Source: Lachnospiraceae bacterium
GTDB taxonomy: Bacteria; Bacillota; Clostridia; Lachnospirales; Lachnospiraceae
Assembly: GCA_014803415.1 (NCBI GenBank)
Contig: JAAVBZ010000045.1
Span: 266,920 to 330,919, forward strand
Direction of reading: 5' to 3'
DNA length: 64,000 nt
A program made the position numbers and the translations under genes. This document shows, piece by piece, positions 19,507 through 30,123 of the stretch; position 1 is the first letter of the stretch, and each line of letters opens with the position of its first letter. A model generated the notes under the pieces. The model was given only the letters and a program-made list of their open reading frames with translations, searched no databases and was not told the DNA's origin.

Positions 19507-20104
19507 TATATTGAGTGATCAGTTTTACAGTTCCGTCTACGCCTAAAATGCTGCTGTTAACACATAAATCATAACTGTCGGCTCTTCCCCATTTTTTGGA
19601 AGAATAATAATTATAATAGCTCTGACGCTGCTTATCCTTTTTAATGCACATATCCTTTGCTTTTGCAGCATCTACATTATGACGTTCCATAATTCTTTTA
19701 GTTTTGCATTCTTCATTTCCGTAAATAAAAATGTGCACACTGTTCTTAAGATCATTTAATGCATAATCAGCACAACGTCCTACAATAACGCAGGGCCCTT
19801 CACTGGCAATCTTTTTGATCGTATCAAACTGTGCCAGAAATACTTTATGACTGATAGGCATATCAACAAAATGTGAGGCATTATAACCAAACGAATACGT
19901 ATCCATGACCAGATTATATAAAAATGAGCTGGTCGGACGTTCATCATGATTTTCCAGCATTTCTTCACAAAAACCGCTCTCTTTGGCTGCTCTGCTCAAT
20001 AATTCGTTATCATAACATGTAATACCAAAATATTCAGCAACTTTCTCTCCTATTTCACGTCCTCCGGAGCCAAATTGTCTGCCGATCGTAATTACTGTAT
20101 CCAT
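19472..20104 (-). CDS. Cytidylate kinase-like family protein
   Basis: VITIGRQFGSGGREIGEKVAEYFGITCYDNELL, VIVGRCADYAL. Confidence 0.9.
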   Translation of the reverse strand: MDTVITIGRQFGSGGREIGEKVAEYFGITCYDNELLSRAAKESGFCEEMLENHDERPTSSFLYNLVMDTYSFGYNASHFVDMPISHKVFLAQFDTIKKIASEGPCVIVGRCADYALNDLKNSVHIFIYGNEECKTKRIMERHNVDAAKAKDMCIKKDKQRQSYYNYYSSKKWGRADSYDLCVNSSILGVDGTVKLITQYIEDFEAKNKYV

Positions 20105-20205
20105 ATGGATTCCTCCCTGACTGATAATTTTATTATATAAACAGTATACTCTAAATTAACTTAAAATTCAATGTATTGTCATAAATAATGAGATATTTCC
20201 TATCA

Positions 20206-20240
20206 ATATAAAAAGGACACTGACATTTTGCCAGTGTCCT
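20206..20240 (-). terminator. Terminator after cstA
   Basis: AGGACACTG...CAGTGTCCT perfect 9-bp stem; T-run on the minus strand. Confidence 0.85.
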
Positions 20241-20274
20241 CAGATGATCATTAATTATTACAGATATTTCTATC

Positions 20275-21981
20275 TTATTTTGCAGCTTTCTTTGCAAACA
20301 ATACCTTACCGCCATCATAGATCAGGATAACAGCCAGTATTACAAGCGGAACAATAATAATACTCTGAAGCACATCAGTAAATAATGCTGTACCTGTTGC
20401 ACCGGCTACGATCTCACCAATATTCTTCTTAAATGTCAATATCAAAGAACAAATGGTTGCACATGCCATAAATACGATAGGAATGTAAAGCATCTTATTG
20501 TTTCTGCCAATCTTCTTTAAGTAAGCAGCTACAGCAAGGAATGCAGGAACTGCAACTAACTGGTTAGCAGCACCAAACAGAGGCCATACCTTGGTATATC
20601 CTGCAAGACAAAGTACAAATCCGAAGAATGCTGTAATTACTGTTGCAACATACATGTTTTCCAGTTTCAGCTTTTTGCCGATTTCTGTACCTGCAAATAA
20701 TTCCTGGAACATGAAACGTCCAAGTCTGGTACCTGTATCAAGCGATGTTAAGCAGAAGCAGCTTACAGCAAGCATGATAACTGTTTTGGTTGCATTAACT
20801 GCACCCTCACCGAATCCGATGGTAGCAAAGAAATTAGAAATTGCTGTACCAAAGATAACGGTAGGAGAAATTGCCTCCAGACCTAATAATTCTTTAACTG
20901 CATTCTGAGAACCATCTACAGAAAGTGTTCCAATTGCGATCAGGGAAATAACTGCAAGTACACATTCGATCAACATGGAACCATAACCAACCATAAGAGC
21001 ATCCTTTTCATTGGACAGCTGCTTGGAAGTTGTACCTGATGCGATCAGTGAATGGAATCCTGAAATCGCGCCGCAGGCAATAGTAATAAACAGTGTAGGG
21101 AATAAATAATTTCCTCCTACTGCAAAGCCCGTAAATGCAGGCGTCTGGAATGCTGTTGTTGAAGGATCAACGATCGTAGCACCAATAATACCGATCACTG
21201 CTGCAGCCATCATAAAGTAAAGAAGGAATGAGCTTAAATAATCTCTGGGCTGTAACAGAATCCATACAGGTGTTACAGATGCAATGATGATATAAATAAA
21301 TACAAAGCCGATCCAGAAGTTCTTTGAAACATTCAAAGGACAAGCCAGCCCGATACCAACACATGCTGCAAGTAAAATAACGCCTACAATAGTTGCTACT
21401 GACATAGGAGCATTTTTCCTGTATACAAGGAATCCGAAACCGATAGCAAGCGGTATGAACAACAGAGAAGCTGTTGCTACAGAACCGTTACTATCACTTC
21501 CGCCAAAACTTGCACCGATAAAACTGTTTGCTACAATATCAGCAAATGCTGCGATAACAAGCAGCAATACAAGCCATGCAAAAACTGTGAATAAAATTCT
21601 TGTTCTGTGTCCGATATTCTCTTCAATAACCTCACCTAAGGATTTACCCTCATGACGAATGGATACAAATAATGCACCAAAGTCCTGAACGGCCCCAAAG
21701 AAGATACCGCCGATAACGATCCACAAGAAGCAAGGTACCCATCCGAAAAATGCTGCCTGAATAGGTCCGTTAATAGGGCCTGCACCGGCAATGGATGAGA
21801 AATGATGTCCCATCAAAACGGGTGTTTTAGCGGGAACATAGTCAACACCGTCTTCCATCTCAAAAGCAGGTGTTTTTCTGCTGGGATCGATTCCCCATGT
21901 TTTAGCAAGGTAACGTCCATATGTAAGGTAACCTACTACAAAGATTACGATTGCTAAAATAATTAATAATAATGCGCTCAC
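20275..21981 (-). CDS. cstA: Carbon starvation protein CstA family (pyruvate/peptide transporter)
   Basis: VPAKTPVLMGHHFSSIAGAGPINGPIQAAFFGWVPCFLWI, SGFHSLIASGTTSKQL. Confidence 0.94.
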   Translation of the reverse strand: MSALLLIILAIVIFVVGYLTYGRYLAKTWGIDPSRKTPAFEMEDGVDYVPAKTPVLMGHHFSSIAGAGPINGPIQAAFFGWVPCFLWIVIGGIFFGAVQDFGALFVSIRHEGKSLGEVIEENIGHRTRILFTVFAWLVLLLVIAAFADIVANSFIGASFGGSDSNGSVATASLLFIPLAIGFGFLVYRKNAPMSVATIVGVILLAACVGIGLACPLNVSKNFWIGFVFIYIIIASVTPVWILLQPRDYLSSFLLYFMMAAAVIGIIGATIVDPSTTAFQTPAFTGFAVGGNYLFPTLFITIACGAISGFHSLIASGTTSKQLSNEKDALMVGYGSMLIECVLAVISLIAIGTLSVDGSQNAVKELLGLEAISPTVIFGTAISNFFATIGFGEGAVNATKTVIMLAVSCFCLTSLDTGTRLGRFMFQELFAGTEIGKKLKLENMYVATVITAFFGFVLCLAGYTKVWPLFGAANQLVAVPAFLAVAAYLKKIGRNNKMLYIPIVFMACATICSLILTFKKNIGEIVAGATGTALFTDVLQSIIIVPLVILAVILIYDGGKVLFAKKAAK

Positions 21982-22069
21982 AACAATCCCTCCTAATCAT
22001 AATTTTTTTCTTATGTTTTGAGCATTTCTTATATAAAACAAATGTGTGAACATTTGCATATAAGCATTT

Positions 22070-22681
22070 TCAGCTTCCTTCTCCGGGAAGTTCCTGCTTA
22101 TAAGGACTTAGGCCTTTCTCCTCCATGACCTTCTTAAATCCGGGTTTCCCCTGATCCACATCCCCAAATACTCCTTGAAAAATTTCCTTTTTGGAACGGC
22201 CATAGTAGTTACTGTAGAATTTCCGATCTTCCATAGATACACACATAATTGTGCCGCGTGAAAAACCTCTGAAATTAAATTTATATCCTTTTTCAAAATG
22301 ATAATGCTTTATTTTGTCTGCTTCACGCTTTTGAAGAGCCTTTTTAGATATGATCACAACACTGATATAGCTGGACATATGATTCATTTCAGGAAGCTTT
22401 TCATTTTTCCTGACCAGTACAGGTTCCATGTAATCACGTATCAATTTATCTGCTTCCTTCAAAACCTCATCTGTGCACTCTTCTGTTTCCATAAACAATA
22501 AATGTTCATAACTGTGTGTAGACCACATATTGATCTCACGCACCAGAATATACTTTTCTATATATGAAAAAAAATACCCGTATGCCGGGTATTCTTTACC
22601 ATTTACCGTATAAGGCTGATAAATGTCGAAGCTCCCAGAATAACGCAAAAGGAGGCGGTCAAGGTATTCAGCCGTTTCCAT
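22070..22681 (-). CDS. Conserved hypothetical protein
   Basis: 203-aa ORF in a gene-dense block, no recognised domain. Confidence 0.65.
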   Translation of the reverse strand: METAEYLDRLLLRYSGSFDIYQPYTVNGKEYPAYGYFFSYIEKYILVREINMWSTHSYEHLLFMETEECTDEVLKEADKLIRDYMEPVLVRKNEKLPEMNHMSSYISVVIISKKALQKREADKIKHYHFEKGYKFNFRGFSRGTIMCVSMEDRKFYSNYYGRSKKEIFQGVFGDVDQGKPGFKKVMEEKGLSPYKQELPGEGS

Positions 22682-22815
22682 TATATTACCCCTTTGTAAA
22701 GTATAAAAATTATCTAAAATTATACTTAATAATCATTAAATTTTTATTAACATTATTAATAGTATCATAGAATTCTTTACTTTTCAACTGATTTCTGCAA
22801 AAACAAAATAAGCGT

Positions 22816-23739
22816 CTACTTTAAAGTATTAATGAGGTGCGTAAAATATTCCGGCAAAGGTGCATCTGTCTCAATATATTCCTGGTTTATTGGGTGATGA
22901 AATCCCAGGATTTTAGCATGAAGGCACTGCCCTTCTAAATGGTAAGGAGATTTAACCGGACCATAGACCTGGTCACCCAAAAGAGGATGTCCGATGCTTG
23001 CCATATGCACTCTGATCTGATGAGTCCTTCCGGTTTCCAAAATACATTCCACATAAGTGTATTTTTCAAAATACCTGAGTACTCTGTAATGCGTTATGGC
23101 ATCCTTTCCCCCTGCATGAACCACTGCCATTTTTTTTCTGTCATTTGGATGCCTGCCGATCAGCGTGTGTATAGTGCCCTCTCTTTCTTTAAGAACACCC
23201 TGTACAATGGCATGGTATCTGCGGACAATACTGTGTTCTTTGAGCTGCGCAGCAATCGAGGCGTGGGCAAGATCATTTTTACAGGCAATAACGGATCCTG
23301 TTGTATCCTTATCAATTCTGTGAACAATACCGGGACGCAGTACACCGTTAATACCGCTTAAGTTCCCGTTACAATGATAAAGAAGCGCGTTTACTAAAGT
23401 ATGACTGTAATGCCCTGGCGCCGGATGGACCACCATATCTTTAGGTTTGTTTACCACGATCACATCGTTATCTTCATATAAAACATCGAGAGGAATATTT
23501 TCGGCCTCAATATTCGGTGTCACAGCAGGCGGAAGATACAGAACTACATTATCTTCTGATCTTACTTTGTAGTTTGCCTTAACATTTGCTGAATTTACTT
23601 TGACATTTCCGCCTGATAAAAGCTTTTGGATATAAGAACGCGAAAGAGAATCCATAAGCTGATTCAAATACTTATCGATTCTCTCTCCTTCTGATTCCTC
23701 TGAAACAGTAAATTCAAATTCTTTTAATTCTTCTGACAT
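22816..23739 (-). CDS. RluA/RluD-family rRNA pseudouridine synthase
   Basis: N-terminal S4-like region; VHRIDKDTTGSVIACKND, ETGRTHQIRVHMASIGHPLLGDQVYG. Confidence 0.95.
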   Translation of the reverse strand: MSEELKEFEFTVSEESEGERIDKYLNQLMDSLSRSYIQKLLSGGNVKVNSANVKANYKVRSEDNVVLYLPPAVTPNIEAENIPLDVLYEDNDVIVVNKPKDMVVHPAPGHYSHTLVNALLYHCNGNLSGINGVLRPGIVHRIDKDTTGSVIACKNDLAHASIAAQLKEHSIVRRYHAIVQGVLKEREGTIHTLIGRHPNDRKKMAVVHAGGKDAITHYRVLRYFEKYTYVECILETGRTHQIRVHMASIGHPLLGDQVYGPVKSPYHLEGQCLHAKILGFHHPINQEYIETDAPLPEYFTHLINTLK

Positions 23740-23745
23740 AAAATT

Positions 23746-24294
23746 TTATCTTAATTCCCTGATTTTTTTCTGATCAAAACTTAAAAAGTTAAAATCATTT
23801 TCCTTATAAACAAATAATACTTCTATGATCAATATTGCAGTGGCAAACGTCACATACATATCCGCAACGTTAAATATAGGAAAATTGATTAGGACAATAT
23901 AAATAAAATCAACTACATAGTCCAGTTTCAGTCTATCCATCATATTTCCGATAGCACCGGCCGCTATCATGGTCAACAAAATATGCAGTTTAATATACCG
24001 TTTCTCATAAGGTGCTCGAAACAGAACAAATACTATTACACCAAGAAAAACCAGCGCCACAAACACAAAAAACATCCTCTGATTCTGCAGCATTCCGAAG
24101 GCAGCCCCCCGGTTTTCAAGATAATTAAATTCAAGGACTCCGTCAATGATATTAAAGGCCGGTTGATCTTTTAATTTAATAACTGCCATTTTTTTAGTCA
24201 TGTAGTCAATTACTACCAAGATAATCAGTAAAAATAGATCGAAGAGCAAAAGCTTTCCTTTTCCTTTACGCATAAAATCACCTTGTTTACTCAA
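23746..24294 (-). CDS. lspA: Lipoprotein signal peptidase
   Basis: EFNYLENRGAAFGML, AAGAIGNMMDRLKLDYVVDFIYI, FNVADMYVTFA. Confidence 0.95.
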   Translation of the reverse strand: MSKQGDFMRKGKGKLLLFDLFLLIILVVIDYMTKKMAVIKLKDQPAFNIIDGVLEFNYLENRGAAFGMLQNQRMFFVFVALVFLGVIVFVLFRAPYEKRYIKLHILLTMIAAGAIGNMMDRLKLDYVVDFIYIVLINFPIFNVADMYVTFATAILIIEVLFVYKENDFNFLSFDQKKIRELR

Positions 24295-24296
24295 AA

Positions 24297-25400
24297 TTAT
24301 TCTCCATCTTCCTTATATAAAATTTCTTTTACGGCGTTGATAATATCTTCGTCCGTTACATTCAGATCAATAACCGCTTTACCTACCTTCTTGAGAAGAA
24401 TAAATTTAATTTTGTTTCCCTCTGCCTTTTTATCCGATTTCGTAAGGGCAAGAATTTCCTCTGGATCAATATTCTCTATCGATATAGGCAGATTAAAGGG
24501 AACAAACATATCCCTTATCTCATAGTATTCTTCCATGGAAAGCCATTCATGTTTCCATGATATAAACGCCGCTGCAATACAGCCGAGAGCTACGCATTCT
24601 CCATGAGACAGCGTAAAATTCTTTGCTTTTTCAATAGCATGTCCAATTGTATGTCCAAAATTTAACAGGGCTCTGTCACCTTTTTCAGTGGGGTCTTTTT
24701 CAACTACTAGTTTTTTGATCATGCAGCTTCTCTGAACCATCTCCAGCAGAGTATCAAGATCTCTGTCACAGATCTCATACATATTATCAAGAAGCCATTC
24801 ATAGAAAGCACCATCCTTAATAAGGCCATGTTTCATAACCTCAGCAAAACCATTGAAGTATTCTCTTGTATCCAGGGTTTTTAAAGTGGATAGATTCATA
24901 TATACAAGTTTAGGCATATAAAACGCCCCTACCATATTTTTATATCCGTCAAAATCCACTCCTGTCTTGCCTCCAATGCTGGAATCAGACTGTGAAAGCA
25001 GCGTGGTCGGAATCTGAACGAAATCCACTCCCCGTAAATAGGTTGCAGCTACAAAACCGGTCACATCTCCTACTACTCCGCCGCCAAGTGCAATGATCAG
25101 GTCTTTTCTGTCAAATTTTTCATTTATCAGAAATTTGTAAGCTTCCCTTACAGTATCAAGTGTTTTATTTTCTTCTCCTGCCTGAAATGAAAAAATAATA
25201 TTTTTTCTGCAATTTTCATTTAAGACCTGCATTACCTCATCGCCATACAGACCTGCTACATGAGAATCCGTAATTATGCATACCTTTCTGTCAGATATAT
25301 TCAGTTTATTAAGTTCTTCTAAAAGATCATCAAAAGAAACAGAAAAAACAATATCATAGCAAGGTTTCTTTTCAAAATTAATTGTAAGTCTTTCCGACAT
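24297..25400 (-). CDS. aroB: 3-dehydroquinate synthase
   Basis: ALGGGVVGDVTGFVAATYLRGVDFVQIPTTLLSQSDSSIGGKTGVD, LLNFGHTIGHAIE. Confidence 0.96.
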   Translation of the reverse strand: MSERLTINFEKKPCYDIVFSVSFDDLLEELNKLNISDRKVCIITDSHVAGLYGDEVMQVLNENCRKNIIFSFQAGEENKTLDTVREAYKFLINEKFDRKDLIIALGGGVVGDVTGFVAATYLRGVDFVQIPTTLLSQSDSSIGGKTGVDFDGYKNMVGAFYMPKLVYMNLSTLKTLDTREYFNGFAEVMKHGLIKDGAFYEWLLDNMYEICDRDLDTLLEMVQRSCMIKKLVVEKDPTEKGDRALLNFGHTIGHAIEKAKNFTLSHGECVALGCIAAAFISWKHEWLSMEEYYEIRDMFVPFNLPISIENIDPEEILALTKSDKKAEGNKIKFILLKKVGKAVIDLNVTDEDIINAVKEILYKEDGE

Positions 25401-25429
25401 GATTTATTCTCCTTTGGCCTAAACTATAA

Positions 25430-25455
25430 GAAAAACTTCCTGGAACCCCAGGAAG
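25430..25455 (-). terminator. Terminator after sepF
   Basis: CTTCCTGG-ggtt-CCAGGAAG followed by TTTTT on the minus strand. Confidence 0.85.
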
Positions 25456-25459
25456 CTTT

Positions 25460-25966
25460 TTATAATCCGTTATTGATCGGTACATCAAATGAACCCGATA
25501 ATATTTCCTGAAAATCTCCGGATATATCGACGATAGCCGGTGTGATAATAAATATGTAATGAGATATCTTCTGTAGATTACCACTGATAGCAAAGCAGGA
25601 ACCGGAAGTAAAATCAATGATCCTCTGTGCAATATCTACATCTAATCCTTCCAGATTAAGGACTACAGTTCTGTTGGCCAGCAGTGTTTCTGTGATTTCC
25701 CTTGCATCTTCAATAGATGTTGGCTTGATCACACACACTTCCATACCATTTCCTGTTTTCTTGGTCTGGCGCATAGGCGTTACTTTAGGTGTTGTTTTCT
25801 TTACGACAGCCTTATCCTCATCATAATCTTTACTGACTTCTTTTACTGCAGGAAGCTTCTTTGGTTTTTCTTCTATGGGTTCTTCATCATAATAGTCATC
25901 ATCCTCATAAAAATCATCATCCTCATTTAACTTCATGTAATTGAGAAATTTATCCATTACTCCCAT
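25460..25966 (-). CDS. sepF: Cell division protein SepF
   Basis: MDKFLNYMKL acidic linker, VCVIKPTSIEDAREITETLLANRTVVLNLEGLDVDIAQRIIDFTSG. Confidence 0.94.
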   Translation of the reverse strand: MGVMDKFLNYMKLNEDDDFYEDDDYYDEEPIEEKPKKLPAVKEVSKDYDEDKAVVKKTTPKVTPMRQTKKTGNGMEVCVIKPTSIEDAREITETLLANRTVVLNLEGLDVDIAQRIIDFTSGSCFAISGNLQKISHYIFIITPAIVDISGDFQEILSGSFDVPINNGL

Positions 25967-25982
25967 TTTCAGCGCTCCTTAT

Positions 25983-26684
25983 CTATAATGCATATTGCCG
26001 TTCTCCGAAAATACCGGTGCCAACGCGTACAAATACTGCACCTTCCTCAATGGCAACTGCATAATCTCCTGTCATGCCCATGGACAAAACATTCATATTA
26101 ACATTATCAATGTTTTTCTTACTTATGTCAACAGATAATTGTTTCAAAGCCGCAAAATACTGACGATTATCTTCCGGATCATCTACATATGGAGCTATTG
26201 TCATTAATCCTTTAATTGCTATGCCCGGCAAAACTGCTATTTTACGCACCAGTTCTTCTGTCTCTAAAGGGCTTACGCCAAATTTTGTATCCTCTCCCGC
26301 TACATTGACCTCTATCAGAATAGACACCGTTACATTTTTCTTAAGTGCCTCCCTGCTGATCTCTTCTGCAAGCCTTAAAGAATCAACACTGTGGATCATA
26401 TATACCTTGTCAACGATATATTTTACTTTATTTCTCTGCAGATGACCGATCATATGCCACTTTATATCATCCGGCAGCACATCGTATTTATCGATCAGTT
26501 CCTGTACCTTATTTTCTCCAAAATGACGGCATCCCTGATCATAGGCTTCTTTCAGCATTTTTACAGGCTTAGTTTTGCTTACTGCGATCAAAGTAACATC
26601 TTCCGGTTTCCTTTCCGATTGCGAACAGGCATTTTCTATTTTGCTTCTTACAACTCTTAAATTTTCTGCGATCATATTAGCCAA
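25983..26684 (-). CDS. YggS family PLP-binding protein
   Basis: LIAVSKTKPVKMLKEAYDQGCRHFGENKVQEL, WHMIGHLQRNKVKYI, LSMGMTGDYAVAIEEGAVFVRVGTGIFG. Confidence 0.95.
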   Translation of the reverse strand: MANMIAENLRVVRSKIENACSQSERKPEDVTLIAVSKTKPVKMLKEAYDQGCRHFGENKVQELIDKYDVLPDDIKWHMIGHLQRNKVKYIVDKVYMIHSVDSLRLAEEISREALKKNVTVSILIEVNVAGEDTKFGVSPLETEELVRKIAVLPGIAIKGLMTIAPYVDDPEDNRQYFAALKQLSVDISKKNIDNVNMNVLSMGMTGDYAVAIEEGAVFVRVGTGIFGERQYAL

Positions 26685-26692
26685 GCCTTTCT

Positions 26693-28087
26693 CTATTCAT
26701 TAATAATCTCATCATCTTCTACGGAAGTTGCATCCAGTGCAATATAATCATAAACGCTGAGACCGTATTGTGTATTTGACTTTACGATCGCATATTCTTC
26801 ATTTTCATACAGAACATCGATCTGCTTAAAATCTGCATAGCCTTTATTGATATTGTATACGCCTACAAGCGTTCCCTTTCTGCTGACCGCCGTCTTTTCT
26901 GTAGATTCCGGTTTTATAATATAGTCACCGCTTCTAAGCTGTGAATCATCAATATAATATTCGGTTTCTGTGGCATTATATATGGTAGTTTCTATAAATT
27001 CGGTGGTAGCCTTGCCATCCTCTGTATAAGTTTCACGCATGACTCCGTCACGTCCATATTTACCGCCCTGGGTAACATATTCCTTAGGGACAATAAAGAA
27101 CTCCTTCTGTATAATGGAAGACTGCGGAATTTTAAGTCCCTTCTTTTCTTCTGTGATCAGCTCTACATCTATAAAACGATCTGTACAAAAGGTAACCATG
27201 GAATTGGTAAACGTCAGTCTGACAAAAGTATCCCCTTCCGGATTGGTATACCTGCTTACCTGCCCCCAGGAAGTATCCTGGTTTTTCAGAAACTTTACAT
27301 TGACATATTTAAGCTCCTCCAGCTCATCAGCTTTCTTTTCATCTACTTTAATGATCAGCGACCAGTCCTCATCCTTTGATAATTTATAAACCGGATCACC
27401 ATTTGCGATCAGATCATTACTGATCAGCTGTTTTTTTTCATATTCTTTGGTATTAAATAATTCAGAAGTAAATTCCTCAAATTTCAATTCTTCATATCCA
27501 TCTACAGAATAAATTACAATACCTGTATCCGGCGCCCTGCAAAAAGATACAAGATCTGAAATCCCGGCTGCGTTTATTCTGTCAATATTTTCAAGAATAT
27601 TGACATTTGACAGCTTTAGAACAGTACCTTTCACATTATATTTAAAATCATATACTTCAGAAAAGTTGTGGGGATCAAAACCTGCAACAAAGCCAAGTAT
27701 TTCGGATTTCAGCTCAGCCAGATCTTTTGAAGTCAGATTATTGTTTCCTGAATTCTCCGAATCAATATAATCCGCAAGCTTTCCTGATTCATCCAGGGTA
27801 TAAACAAGATTACCGACACCTACCCGCTCTCCTTCTCTGGCATAATAATTAATATACCCTGCCTGGTCGGCCGTAATGATCTCTTCATTACGCAGTGCGA
27901 TCCCCTGATAAACATTATTGGCAGAAAGAGAGCCTTCCTTCACTTCATAGGGCACAATATGCTTTTCACTAAAAAATCCAAATATACAGATTATGATATA
28001 TACCAGCATAGCAGCAAAAATGACCATACCGATATTTAAATTTAAAGGTTTTCTGTATTTAACTATCTTATTATCATTGCTGCTCAA
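26693..28087 (-). CDS. HlyD-like membrane fusion/adaptor protein
   Basis: N-terminal TM, biotinyl-lipoyl-like segment (AGYINYYAREGERVGVGNLVY), KGLKIPQSSIIQKE. Confidence 0.65.
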   Translation of the reverse strand: MSSNDNKIVKYRKPLNLNIGMVIFAAMLVYIIICIFGFFSEKHIVPYEVKEGSLSANNVYQGIALRNEEIITADQAGYINYYAREGERVGVGNLVYTLDESGKLADYIDSENSGNNNLTSKDLAELKSEILGFVAGFDPHNFSEVYDFKYNVKGTVLKLSNVNILENIDRINAAGISDLVSFCRAPDTGIVIYSVDGYEELKFEEFTSELFNTKEYEKKQLISNDLIANGDPVYKLSKDEDWSLIIKVDEKKADELEELKYVNVKFLKNQDTSWGQVSRYTNPEGDTFVRLTFTNSMVTFCTDRFIDVELITEEKKGLKIPQSSIIQKEFFIVPKEYVTQGGKYGRDGVMRETYTEDGKATTEFIETTIYNATETEYYIDDSQLRSGDYIIKPESTEKTAVSRKGTLVGVYNINKGYADFKQIDVLYENEEYAIVKSNTQYGLSVYDYIALDATSVEDDEIINE

Positions 28088-28129
28088 ATCCGCACTCCTT
28101 GTGACAATTCAATAATCATGCATTACAAA

Positions 28130-28155
28130 AACCCCAGAAACTTTCCGGGGCTTTA
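28130..28155 (-). terminator. Terminator after the P-loop gene
   Basis: ccccagaaactttccgggg stem with T-run on the minus strand. Confidence 0.65.
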
Positions 28156-28175
28156 GCAAAGTCATATAATTACCT

Positions 28176-28595
28176 TTATAAAGAAACAATAATCTTCTCT
28201 TTTAATGAATCAGAAAATTCAGCTTCATCAAGTGATACACTTAATATAAAATCTACCCCGAAATTCTTGCTGATACCTTCAAGTCTATTAACAATAGGCT
28301 CCACGTCTGCATCTTCTGCACATGCAATTTTCAAAAAGCTGTCAAAATACATCTGCTGTAAATCATGATCCTGAGAAATGATGCCACAAATAAATCCAAC
28401 AAATTCGTCTGAATCGGACAACATGTATGTAGACACATCGATCAGTCTGACTTTATTATTTAATTCATACATGTGCTTGGTGCTTTTATCCAGATAAACG
28501 ATATTGCCGGATACATTTTGGACTTCGTTATTAACTTTATCTAACAAATGTTTTGTTTTTCCTTTTCCTTTTTGACCTACAATCAACTGAACCAT
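28176..28595 (-). CDS. Small P-loop protein of unknown function
   Basis: Walker A-like LIVGQKGKGKTKHLL; start set at 28595 after AGGAGGG, track start 28691 rejected. Confidence 0.7.
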   Translation of the reverse strand: MVQLIVGQKGKGKTKHLLDKVNNEVQNVSGNIVYLDKSTKHMYELNNKVRLIDVSTYMLSDSDEFVGFICGIISQDHDLQQMYFDSFLKIACAEDADVEPIVNRLEGISKNFGVDFILSVSLDEAEFSDSLKEKIIVSL

Positions 28596-28694
28596 TGGTG
28601 AACCCTCCTGAAGTATATTCGCTATATATGAAGTGTAAACGTTCAGTATATAACCTATGTTTATTATAAAATATAACTCTCTAAAAAACAACTG

Positions 28695-29693
28695 TTAATT
28701 GTTTATTTCATCAAGCAATTCTGTCATTTCAGAATACAGCGCATCTCCATTCTCGGAACGCATGATCACCGAAATATACGGATTCCCTGAAGTATCCCTG
28801 GAAAACAGCACCAGACAATGCCCGGCAGCGCTTGTCGTACCTGTCTTTCCCCCCAGTACCGTAATGCCGGAAGGGACTTCTGCAGTGCCCTGCAGATAAC
28901 GATTTGTATTTTTTACCGTCAGCTCCTTGGAAGCCCCATTTTTGTCATAATAAACGGTAGAATATTCAGGCATATGTATGATCTCATTAAAACGGTCATA
29001 CTGCATTGCAGCATTGGCGATCAGATACATATCATATACTGTTGTATAATGCTCCTCGTCAGAAAGCCCGTGAGGGTTGGTAAAATGGGTATTGGTAGCT
29101 CCCAGTGCAAGCGCCTCCTGATTCATCTTTTCAGCAAACTCTTCTACAGAGCCACAAAGTCCTTCGGCTATCAAAACGCCTGCATCATTAGCTGAATTGA
29201 TCAGAAGTACATGAAGCGCCTGATCCAGAGTCATCTGGTCACCTTCCTTAAGTCCGCAGACCTGGGCACCGGATTCCAGATTAGTAACATTGGCAGATGC
29301 CGTAAGCAGCGTTTCAGATGAACCGTACTTTAAAGCTACAAGGGCAGTCATGATTTTAGTAAGACTGGCCGGGTAAAGCCGGTCATGCACATTCTTTGCA
29401 TAAAGTGTTTCCTGACTGCCGATATCAAAAAGTCCTGCAGCTGACGCCTGGGTCATATCCACATTGTTTAAATTAACATCAGAAGAAACGACACACAGTT
29501 CAGCTGCAAAAGGAACTGCGCTGCTGCTTTCTTCTTCTATATTGACCACACGGAAACTGCTTACCTCCGGGTTCACTTCATAGGGCATAGTATACTGAGC
29601 CGATCCGCAGCCGGTCAGTAAAGCAAGTACTAATGCCATGATGAAAATATTGCCGTTCTTTAATAAATGATTTACTTTATTTGTAATTCTCAC
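28695..29693 (-). CDS. Serine-type D-Ala-D-Ala carboxypeptidase (PBP5-like)
   Basis: Lipoprotein-like signal (LLTGCGSAQ); YPASLTKIMTALVAL (SxxK), INSANDAGVLIAE (SxN), GGKTGTTSAAGHCL (KTG). Confidence 0.93.
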   Translation of the reverse strand: MRITNKVNHLLKNGNIFIMALVLALLTGCGSAQYTMPYEVNPEVSSFRVVNIEEESSSAVPFAAELCVVSSDVNLNNVDMTQASAAGLFDIGSQETLYAKNVHDRLYPASLTKIMTALVALKYGSSETLLTASANVTNLESGAQVCGLKEGDQMTLDQALHVLLINSANDAGVLIAEGLCGSVEEFAEKMNQEALALGATNTHFTNPHGLSDEEHYTTVYDMYLIANAAMQYDRFNEIIHMPEYSTVYYDKNGASKELTVKNTNRYLQGTAEVPSGITVLGGKTGTTSAAGHCLVLFSRDTSGNPYISVIMRSENGDALYSEMTELLDEINN

Positions 29694-30072
29694 GCCACTC
29701 CAGATCTCCTCTGTCTAAGGATTTTATTAAGAGTTCTGCTGTAGCAAGATTGGTTGCCAGCGGAATATTATATACGTCGCAAAATTTAACAACATTATTA
29801 ACATCAGGTTCGTGATGTTTCTGTGTTAGCGGATCTCGCAGAAAAATAACAAGATCCAGCTGATTATGCTCAATCTGTGCACAAAGCTGCTGTTCCCCTC
29901 CCAAATGTCCTGCCAGATATTTGTGTATATTTAAATTGGTAACCTCCTCTACAAGCCTTCCTGTCGTACCGGTTGCATATAATTCGTTTTTGCTTAAGAT
30001 CCCGCGATACGCAATACAGAAATTCTGCATCAGCTTCTTTTTAGCATCATGTGCAATCAATGCAATATTCAT
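29677..30072 (-). CDS. mgsA: Methylglyoxal synthase
   Basis: IALIAHDAKKKLMQNFC, YATGTTGRLVEEVTNLNIHKYLAGHLGGEQQLCAQI, FLRDPLTQKHHEPDVN. Confidence 0.95.
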   Translation of the reverse strand: MNIALIAHDAKKKLMQNFCIAYRGILSKNELYATGTTGRLVEEVTNLNIHKYLAGHLGGEQQLCAQIEHNQLDLVIFLRDPLTQKHHEPDVNNVVKFCDVYNIPLATNLATAELLIKSLDRGDLEWRENYK

Positions 30073-30123
30073 AAGTATTAACCCCTTCCTGTAAAAACTA
30101 CGCTAGTATATCATAAGTATACA

